From: Desulfobacula sp.
Lineage (GTDB): Bacteria > Desulfobacterota > Desulfobacteria > Desulfobacterales > Desulfobacteraceae
Direction: 5' to 3'
DNA length: 5,097 nucleotides
Assembly: GCF_021107415.1 (NCBI RefSeq)
Contig: NZ_JAIOSW010000165.1
Span: 1-5,097 of the forward strand
Under the pieces are notes generated by a model. The model was given only the letters and a program-made list of their open reading frames with translations, was not told where the DNA came from and did no database searches. Within the stretch, counting starts at the first letter, position 1. The number at the start of each line of letters is the position of its first letter. Both the position numbers and the translations under genes were made by a program. Below, piece after piece: positions 1-5,097 of the stretch.

Positions 1-431
1 ATAAGTTCTTGAACCTGTTTTTCAACAGGTATTTGTAAGCTGACACCGCACAGGGTATCCCCCTGGTTGACCATCTTTTCCGGCGCCAGCACCATGGAGT
101 AGACTCTCCCTGCAACTTCGGGCAAATGATAATCATATATTTTACTCATTGCCAAAGGCCCGATACTGACCCAATAAACATACCCTTGCCTGACAAGATC
201 CTGGCATAGTAACTTAAACTCGGAATGGTCCAGGTTCTTAATTTCAACCAGCTTAATATTTATTTTATTTTTTTTTAGCTCTGTTTCAAGACTTTGTGCT
301 GCTTCATAATATGGTTTTATGGTATCAGATAAAAAAACTGCTGCTTTTTTTTGTTCGCCAGCATATAAACCTGCAACCTGATACAGGAGGATAACTACTC
401 CTATAAACAGCTGTTTTATTCTTCTGTCCAT
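1..431 (-). CDS. Periplasmic ABC_sub_bind (TrpX-like) substrate-binding protein, partial (3' end missing)
   Basis: The reading frame starts at ATG 431-429 and runs off the left edge after 143 complete codons. The first 24 residues form a typical Sec signal peptide: MDRRIK, a hydrophobic core, then a GLYA cleavage site before GEQKK. The mature protein begins with a beta strand, KAAVFLSD, followed by an amphipathic helix with YYEAAQSLETEL. This is the usual start of a periplasmic-binding-protein fold. Further on, YSMVLAPEK and CGVSLQIPVEKQVQEL match the conserved pattern of the ABC_sub_bind family (PF04392, TrpX/YtfQ-like fold), in which a GVS-x-x-P-x-E-Q segment follows a V-x-x-P-E stretch. 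Family members bind small solutes for ABC importers, but many are orphans and the ligand cannot be told here. The gene lies 32 bases behind the secretin gene in the same direction and could be co-transcribed. The Shine-Dalgarno match before this ATG is poor (only AAGAT, about 10 bases upstream), so the exact start is less certain than the frame. Confidence 0.8.
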   Translation of the reverse strand, partial: MDRRIKQLFIGVVILLYQVAGLYAGEQKKAAVFLSDTIKPYYEAAQSLETELKKNKINIKLVEIKNLDHSEFKLLCQDLVRQGYVYWVSIGPLAMSKIYDYHLPEVAGRVYSMVLAPEKMVNQGDTLCGVSLQIPVEKQVQEL

Positions 432-463
432 TAAATAATAAATCTTAAAATTCAGATCTTATT
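432..463. other. Short intergenic gap between secretin gene and downstream gene
   Basis: This 32-base AT-rich gap separates the secretin stop codon (TAA, 466-464) from the ATG of the next gene. It contains an AGATCT palindrome but no stem-loop followed by a T run on the coding strand, so I see no terminator. No convincing promoter can be identified either. Read-through from the secretin gene is the simplest reading. Confidence 0.5.
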
Positions 464-2662
464 TTATATATCTTTTTTAGAAATATCCATGAATTTTATC
501 CGGTGTTTGAATTCTGTGGTAATCTGTTCCACATCATCCATGGAATAAATAACATGGGGAGTTATAAAAATGGTTAATTCTGTTTTAATGAGAGAGTCTG
601 TCTGCTGCCCGAACAGCCAGCCTATTCCGGGAATCGCACTCAGGAAAGGAACGCCCTTTTTGCTGTCACTGTCAGACTGGACCATGAGTCCGCCGATCAT
701 GATTGTCTGCTGATGATTCACTGTAAATGTTGTATTAATATTTCTTGTCTTAAAGGACGGATATTCTTTTCCGCCCGCTGTCACACCGTCACCCACATTG
801 CTCACTTCCTGGCTGATTTCCATGGTTACAAACCCCTGGTCATTAATATGGGGAGTTACATCCAGAATGATACCGGTTTTCCTGTATTGCACATGGGTTT
901 CAATCACATCGTCTCCCTGGGCCACACTTTTATATTCCGTGGTTACCACGGGTATATCGTCGGCTACGTTAATAGTTGCCTTTTTATTATCTGATGCCAA
1001 TACTACCGGAGTGGATAAGATATTAACCCTGTCTTCACTGGCCAGAATGGAAAGAGCTGTCTGCCAGTCATCAGACAGACCAATAGTAAAATTAATTCCT
1101 TCTTTTCCTATAGTACCGGATGTTTTCCCTGCTCCAATGCTCCCCCCGGAAACAAGTTTAGTCCATTCAATCCCAAGGTCACTTTTATCCGTCAGGGTAA
1201 TATCTGCAATGGTGACTTCTATTAAGACCTGTCTTGGCATAATATCCAATTGTTTCAGTATTTTTTTAACCACCTGGTAGTCAGAAGGATAGGCCTCTAT
1301 AATTAATGCATTTCGCACCTCATCCTGTGCAATCTTGATATTCCCTTTTAAGGTATCAGTACCAGAATCCGATGGTGAAGATGCCCTGTGTTGCTGGATT
1401 TTGGGCTTATCGGGTTTAGACACACCACCTGTACTGCCAGGCAAACCTGTTGCAGTAATAGACCCCATCCCTGATTTCTTTTTATCCTCTGTTTTAGTGG
1501 GGATATCAGGTATAGTTTCTTTTTCAGAGTCTGTTTTTGTAAAAATGTTTCCCAGAATAGCCCCAAGCTCTGCGCAACTGCCATTCTGTACTTTATAGAC
1601 ATAAATCTTTGGCGTTGAATCATACCCCGGCACATCCAGTTGATGAAGCATGTGCGTTATCCAGTCAAGAACATTGGAGTCAGAACTTACCCCAATTATT
1701 GAATTTAATCTTTTAATTGGAATCAGTGTGATTTTTATCTCTGATTTGCCATAGGCTTTTAAAAGATCATTCAGCAGTTTCATCGCATTTTCAGCATCCA
1801 TGTTTTTGATAGAGTAAAAACGATGATTTTTCTGATGGAATGTATCAATATCAAATACCTTTATCAGGTCAAGTGCCTTTAAGACAGCAATCCCCTTGTC
1901 AATTAACAACATAGTGTTTGAATCATCATGGGTAATGATCGTCCCCTGGGTCGAAAGAAACGGTTCAATTATTTTAACCATCTCCTGGACATCAATATGA
2001 TCAAGGGAGATGATTTGAATGATAATCCGTTCACCCGGAGCCACATCAGACAGATCAGATCTTGTATGCACATTCAAATAAAACTTGGATGCTGCTTCGG
2101 TTTGTATAATCCGGTAAATGCCCCCTTCTTTTACCGCGGTTAAGCCATTAGCTTCAAGAATTTGAAAAAACACAGGAAAAACTTCATTCTTATGAAGACC
2201 GCCCGCAGTATTGACTGTTACACTGCCTTCTATACCTGCTTCCAAAACATAATCAATTTTCAGCATCTTGGCAAAGGTCCTGATGACTTCGCTTAAACTT
2301 GCATTGTCAAAATTGAATACAATATTCCCCTGCTCTTTTTTGTATCCTGTTTTATATGCATTAAGACCCTTAACCGGTCTTTGCATTTTAATAATTTTCT
2401 CTGGAAAAAGCTTTTTTTCAATCTGATCATTTGTAACAGCTTTATGACTGCCCAATACTTTAGTAGTTTTAGTATTTTTTTTTTCCGGGATGTCAGCGGT
2501 CAAGGATTGTTCTGTCTTTTTTTCCTTAAGTATTGCTTTAACGCCCGGATCAGTCTTTTCTGTTATCGGCCCAGATTTTTTTTGGAGAAAAGAACAACCG
2601 CCCAAAAAAGATACAATAAACAATAATATCCCTATATAGATTATTTTATTTTTTCTGATCAT
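464..2662 (-). CDS. gspD: Type II secretion system secretin GspD, predicted lipoprotein
   Basis: This is the outer-membrane secretin that forms the multimeric exit channel of a T2SS. The preferred start is ATG 2662-2660 (732 residues), because it has an AGAGG Shine-Dalgarno site 5 bases upstream and begins a lipoprotein signal: MIRKNK, a hydrophobic core, then FLGGC with Cys at residue 23 and Ser at +2. An in-frame upstream ATG at 2713 would bury this signal behind 17 charged residues. A Lys/Thr-rich linker (about 24-113) precedes N0 (about 114-188, FNFDNASLSEVIRTFAKML). N1 (about 213-273), N2 (about 280-345) and N3 (about 351-473) follow. N3 is interrupted by a Gly/Ser/Lys-rich insert at about 374-438. 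The secretin barrel domain spans about 477-703 and shows QVLIEVTIADI, the NTTFTVNHQQTIMIGGL strand, and the hallmark VPFLSAIPGIGWLFG near 671-685. The short tail after ITPHVIYS leaves little room for a pilotin-binding S domain. The ATG overlaps the gspC-like stop codon (ATGA). PilQ is less likely because no AMIN domains are seen and four N domains are present. Confidence 0.95.
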   Translation of the reverse strand: MIRKNKIIYIGILLFIVSFLGGCSFLQKKSGPITEKTDPGVKAILKEKKTEQSLTADIPEKKNTKTTKVLGSHKAVTNDQIEKKLFPEKIIKMQRPVKGLNAYKTGYKKEQGNIVFNFDNASLSEVIRTFAKMLKIDYVLEAGIEGSVTVNTAGGLHKNEVFPVFFQILEANGLTAVKEGGIYRIIQTEAASKFYLNVHTRSDLSDVAPGERIIIQIISLDHIDVQEMVKIIEPFLSTQGTIITHDDSNTMLLIDKGIAVLKALDLIKVFDIDTFHQKNHRFYSIKNMDAENAMKLLNDLLKAYGKSEIKITLIPIKRLNSIIGVSSDSNVLDWITHMLHQLDVPGYDSTPKIYVYKVQNGSCAELGAILGNIFTKTDSEKETIPDIPTKTEDKKKSGMGSITATGLPGSTGGVSKPDKPKIQQHRASSPSDSGTDTLKGNIKIAQDEVRNALIIEAYPSDYQVVKKILKQLDIMPRQVLIEVTIADITLTDKSDLGIEWTKLVSGGSIGAGKTSGTIGKEGINFTIGLSDDWQTALSILASEDRVNILSTPVVLASDNKKATINVADDIPVVTTEYKSVAQGDDVIETHVQYRKTGIILDVTPHINDQGFVTMEISQEVSNVGDGVTAGGKEYPSFKTRNINTTFTVNHQQTIMIGGLMVQSDSDSKKGVPFLSAIPGIGWLFGQQTDSLIKTELTIFITPHVIYSMDDVEQITTEFKHRIKFMDISKKDI

Positions 2663-3381
2663 TTTTTCCTCTTTATCCTTCTTTCCCCAAAGGGTGTGTT
2701 CAAAATAACCCATTCATATTCTTCAGATTCTTTTTTTTCTTTCAGATCCTCTTTTTTTGTACTTAAAACAACGGGTAACTTAGCTGACACAGATTTCTTG
2801 TTTTTAGCCACGATCTTTTTGGGAGTGTGTTTTTCATTTTTTTCTCTCTTATCAAAAAGAGGAACTTTATACTGTTTCTTCTCATAGGAAACAATAATAG
2901 CCTCAGGTAAAATTTTTTCTATGGTATAATCTCCAATGATATCTTTTTGTTTTACCCAGATTTGCTTTCCTTGATTTTCTCCCCCCACATCATTAATAAG
3001 AGCAAGTGTTAAATCGTTCATAATCACCACTCCGAAAAGATACAAATCCTTTTTTTCAAGGATCTCAATCATTTCAGGAGTTGGGTCCGGTTCAACAACA
3101 GGCTTACTGACCGGCTTCAACGGCTGTTTTTGGGATACGGGCCTGGGGGTATGTTCCTGGCGTTGTGTATTATATAAATTTTTTACGGCAATAATATCAT
3201 ATTTTTCCCTGCCCGGTTTTTGAATCTTCATGGACATGGGTTCCGGCCACTGTATCCTGGATTCTGATAATTTTGGGATCGGAATGATAATTTCCTTTTG
3301 CCATATCATTATAATGTTTATGACCAGAAACAATATTATGATTGAAAGCGCAAAATTGAACAACCAGAACCTTGAAATCAT
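2659..3381 (-). CDS. gspC: T2SS GspC / PilP-like inner-membrane protein without PDZ domain
   Basis: This 240-residue protein is predicted to be a single-pass inner-membrane protein with a large periplasmic part. Residues about 7-27 form the membrane segment (FNFALSIIILFLVINIIMIW). The motif YDIIAVKNLYN at 61-71 resembles the Y-x-x-I-x-x-x-N-L-F element that opens the periplasmic region in GspC proteins. A Pro/Lys/Val linker (about 78-103) leads to an all-beta homology-region domain at about 106-176: DLYLFGVVIMNDLTLALI, then GKQIWVKQKD, then the YTIEKI and IIVSYEKKQYKVPLF strands. In known T2SS this HR domain contacts secretin N0, and PilP plays the same role in type IV pili. After about 178 there is no PDZ domain; instead comes a Lys-rich tail ending in EWVILNTPFGERRIKRKK. 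The position just before the secretin gene, with an ATGA overlap, supports the assignment. The start has a GAGAGG site 6 bases upstream. GspC and PilP cannot be fully separated by eye; the TM anchor rather than a lipobox favours GspC. Confidence 0.8.
   Translation of the reverse strand: MISRFWLFNFALSIIILFLVINIIMIWQKEIIIPIPKLSESRIQWPEPMSMKIQKPGREKYDIIAVKNLYNTQRQEHTPRPVSQKQPLKPVSKPVVEPDPTPEMIEILEKKDLYLFGVVIMNDLTLALINDVGGENQGKQIWVKQKDIIGDYTIEKILPEAIIVSYEKKQYKVPLFDKREKNEKHTPKKIVAKNKKSVSAKLPVVLSTKKEDLKEKKESEEYEWVILNTPFGERRIKRKK
2668..2672 (-). promoter_or_regulatory. Ribosome-binding site that decides the gspD start
   Basis: On the coding strand AGAGG lies 5 bases before ATG 2662-2660. It sits inside the codons for the final Arg/Lys residues of the GspC-like protein (RRIKRKK), so the basic C-terminus and the next gene's Shine-Dalgarno site share the same bases. 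The start and the preceding stop overlap as ATGA, an arrangement typical of translational coupling. This supports 2662 over the upstream in-frame ATG at 2713. Confidence 0.75.
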
Positions 3382-3382
3382 T

Positions 3383-3961
3383 TTATTCCTCTCTGCTATA
3401 ACTCTTTTTATCTAAAAAACCCTGAACTATCATGACAATATTGAGATCGTCCTCTTTACCGGTACTCGGCTTGATGATTCTCAATTCTGAAACCGATAGA
3501 AGTTTTGAAAAGATTTCAATCCTGTAGAGCAGATTTTCAAGCTGCCTTATTTTGGCTTTAAATACCAGTTTTACCGGTACTATGGATACAAATTGATAAG
3601 ATTTAACATCTGCTTTCAATGCCTTGATGCTTTTAAAAGAAATGTTCTCCCGGGAAGCCATATCCCTTAACATATTCTGCACAGCAACACCAGCAAGTTC
3701 TTTTGACTGGGCAAAAATCAGGTGATTGGACAATTTTTGTGCATGACCCGTTAAAAATATGTGCCGCTCTTCAAGGCCGGGAAGGTTAACAGACCTGTTC
3801 TGGTACTTTGTGATCAGCTTTACCCTGGAGGATGCAGAAAAAAAATGAATCCCAGGGGAAAATCTGTATATCGCACCTATTACCAATATCAGAATCCCCA
3901 CAACAATAATTATGATTCTTTCTCTGGTAAGGATGGTTTTATCTTTTATTTTCAGGTTCAT
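3383..3961 (-). CDS. gspM: T2SS GspM / PilO-like inner-membrane platform protein
   Basis: This 192-residue bitopic protein has a basic cytoplasmic N-terminus (MNLKIKDKTILTRER), one membrane segment at about 16-33 (IIIIVVGILILVIGAIY) and a periplasmic domain. Residues about 42-80 are probably helical or coiled. Residues about 88-182 have the alpha/beta pattern of the ferredoxin-like fold of GspM and PilO: a helix with LAGVAVQNMLRDMAS, the strand SIVPVKLVFKA, the helix QLENLLYRIEIF, and the strands LSVSELRIIK and LNIVMIVQGFL. GspM/PilO partners GspL/PilN and stabilises the platform under the assembly ATPase. The gene overlaps the end of the upstream gspL-like gene by 23 bases and ends one base before the gspC-like ATG. 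I see no good Shine-Dalgarno site before ATG 3961, so expression probably depends on coupling to the upstream gene, and a slightly later start cannot be excluded. Sequence conservation in this family is low, so the call rests on topology, size, fold pattern and gene order. Confidence 0.75.
   Translation of the reverse strand: MNLKIKDKTILTRERIIIIVVGILILVIGAIYRFSPGIHFFSASSRVKLITKYQNRSVNLPGLEERHIFLTGHAQKLSNHLIFAQSKELAGVAVQNMLRDMASRENISFKSIKALKADVKSYQFVSIVPVKLVFKAKIRQLENLLYRIEIFSKLLSVSELRIIKPSTGKEDDLNIVMIVQGFLDKKSYSREE
3388..3393 (-). promoter_or_regulatory. Ribosome-binding site of the gspC-like gene
   Basis: GAGAGG on the coding strand lies 6 bases before ATG 3381-3379. It overlaps the last sense codons of the preceding GspM-like gene (Arg-Glu-Glu), whose TAA stop falls inside the spacer. 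Stop and start are one base apart, so reinitiation by the same ribosome is likely. Confidence 0.7.
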
Positions 3962-5081
3962 ATTTCATTTTAATAATAAATGATTCCTGGTTATTCTCCT
4001 TAATCGTTATTTTGGATTCAAATCCTGTCTCTGAAAAAAGAAGGGATGTTTCAAGGGGCTCAATAAGGCGTGATGCATTTTTTGAACTGCCCTTAATCCT
4101 GACAACCTGTTTTTTAAATTCAAACTCTTTTAAGTATGTATGGGCCGGTAAAATCCGGGTCATTTCTTTGAGTATATCTAAGACAGGAGACCCGGCTCCC
4201 ATAATATGCTTGATTTCATTACTCCTTTTCTCGAGTATCTCAATCCTTGTTTCAAGCTTATCCACCTTTTTTACCTGGTTTTTCAAATATGCAAATCTTG
4301 TATCAAGCTGTTTATTTTGAATTCTGCCATGTATATAATAACTTGCACCCATCACCGTCAACGCAATAAAGAATAAGCATAATAGTGACAAAAAAAACGC
4401 AAATGGCAACCTGGACGGTTTTTTTCTGAACCTTTCCGGCAAAAAATTGATTCTGTTTTTAGTTTTATTGAAATTTTGAAATGCCAGTGCAACCGCCCCT
4501 ATTACTTCGGAAGAACAATTTTCATCCAAAGCTCTTCCCATACCTGGGCCCAGAAATTTTCTGCCTGATTCTATATCAATCTGATATTCTTCCACAGCTA
4601 AGCTTGTCGGCATAATTGCCGTGATTCCACCGGAAATGAAATCCTTTAAATCTAAAAAAGGCTTGAAATCTTCCTTTTTCAACACCTGTAAAAGGATATT
4701 AAAACTGCCCTTTAATTTATCCTCGTCCAGCACTTTATATCCATAGACCATTTTTGTTGTTGGAATCGGAATATACTTTTCAATTTCATACTGCAGTACC
4801 GAATCAATATCATCCCTGACTGAAAATGGTAATTCAATTTTTCTTGTCAGACAGTATTCTTCCGGTATTCCCAGGTAAAGATTAAAGTCTTGAATCCTAT
4901 GTTTTGCTATAAATTCAGCTAAAAACACATCAATATTTGTCAAGACATCTTCTTTGCTTTCAGAATCATAGTCATAGGCTTCAAAAGCTTCAAAATGAAG
5001 GCCTTTCAGGGAGCCTCTGATCCATCCCAAAGAAATTTGGTCTTTCCGGACATCAATACCTATGCTGTTTTGGAAAAACAA
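3939..5081 (-). CDS. gspL: T2SS GspL-like protein (PilM-like N-terminal half fused to PilN-like domain)
   Basis: This is a 380-residue inner-membrane platform protein. Residues 6-14 (SIGIDVRKD) form the first beta hairpin of an actin-like PilM/GspL cytoplasmic domain. DFNLYLGIPEEYCLTRKIELP (65-85) and the helix RDDIDSVLQYEIEKYIPIP (89-107) match the segment PilM-type proteins use before subdomain 1C; 1C itself seems to extend to about 165. A short stretch then leads to EVIGAVALAFQNF and RINFLPERFRKK (192-221), the usual end of such a domain. The membrane segment is about 226-248, followed by a likely coiled coil (about 253-292) and a PilN-like ferredoxin domain (about 298-376: LDILKEMTRILPAHTYLKEF, then VVRIKGSS). 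The cytoplasmic part would contact GspE and the periplasmic part GspM. The start is uncertain: position 5081 is a TTG codon with GGAG 12 bases upstream, and the frame is open to the window edge, so the true start may lie beyond 5097. The gene end overlaps the gspM-like gene by 23 bases. Confidence 0.8.
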   Translation of the reverse strand: MFFQNSIGIDVRKDQISLGWIRGSLKGLHFEAFEAYDYDSESKEDVLTNIDVFLAEFIAKHRIQDFNLYLGIPEEYCLTRKIELPFSVRDDIDSVLQYEIEKYIPIPTTKMVYGYKVLDEDKLKGSFNILLQVLKKEDFKPFLDLKDFISGGITAIMPTSLAVEEYQIDIESGRKFLGPGMGRALDENCSSEVIGAVALAFQNFNKTKNRINFLPERFRKKPSRLPFAFFLSLLCLFFIALTVMGASYYIHGRIQNKQLDTRFAYLKNQVKKVDKLETRIEILEKRSNEIKHIMGAGSPVLDILKEMTRILPAHTYLKEFEFKKQVVRIKGSSKNASRLIEPLETSLLFSETGFESKITIKENNQESFIIKMKYEPENKR

Positions 5082-5097
5082 TTTTCTAAAATTCTCC

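Noticed and set aside
445..470. Possible terminator around the AGATCT palindrome and AT-rich stretch
   Set aside because: The six-base palindrome has no loop or GC-rich stem and no proper T run follows it on the coding strand.
713..1598. Open frames on the plus strand opposite the secretin gene
   Set aside because: They lie entirely antisense to a clear secretin coding sequence, lack family motifs and sound ribosome-binding sites, and overlap each other in different frames.
1348..1635. Minus-strand 95-codon frame inside gspD in another frame
   Set aside because: It sits in the low-complexity N3 insert region, where alternate frames stay open by composition. No recognisable domain and no start context.
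464..2662. Identification of the secretin as type IV pilus PilQ
   Set aside because: The gene order resembles pilMNOPQ, but no AMIN domains are visible and the N0-N1-N2-N3 layout with a Gly/Ser-rich N3 loop is that of T2SS GspD.
2663..2713. N-terminal extension of the secretin from ATG 2713
   Set aside because: It would place 17 mostly polar residues before the lipoprotein signal peptide and overlap the preceding gene by 55 bases. The ATG at 2662 has a good Shine-Dalgarno site and an ATGA junction.
4012..4320. Plus-strand 102-codon frame opposite the gspL-like gene
   Set aside because: It is antisense to the PilN-like domain and coiled coil of a well-supported gene and shows no independent signals.

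Overview
The window is dominated by a tightly packed minus-strand operon for the membrane-spanning part of a type II secretion system (T2SS). Read in the direction of transcription (right to left), it encodes a GspL/PilM-PilN-like inner-membrane protein (3939-5081, open to the window edge), a GspM/PilO-like protein (3383-3961), a GspC/PilP-like protein (2659-3381) and a GspD-type secretin (464-2662). After a 32-base gap comes the 5' part of a periplasmic ABC_sub_bind (TrpX-like) binding-protein gene, cut off by the left edge (1-431). I see no RNA gene, insertion sequence, CRISPR array or plus-strand gene.

The organism looks like a Gram-negative, moderately AT-rich bacterium. The L-M-C-D gene order, the PilN-like GspL, and the PDZ-less GspC are reminiscent of sulfate-reducing Desulfobacterota (Desulfobacteraceae-like). 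This taxonomic call is inference from gene style and base composition, not from a marker gene.

The genes fit one machine. The secretin forms the outer-membrane channel. The GspC-like protein is anchored in the inner membrane and carries an HR-like domain expected to dock on the secretin's N0 domain. The GspL- and GspM-like proteins form the inner-membrane platform that would couple to a GspE ATPase encoded outside the window. Adjacent genes overlap or nearly touch (23-base overlap, 1-base gap, ATGA overlap), so translation is probably coupled. Two ribosome-binding sites lie inside the last codons of the preceding gene.

The points most worth a second look are: a secretin with its own lipobox and a long linker, suggesting a self-piloting liposecretin; a GspL whose cytoplasmic domain seems to lack the second actin-like lobe; a GspC with a Lys-rich tail in place of a PDZ domain; an operon order equal to pilMNOPQ; and a solute-binding-like gene directly behind the secretin.
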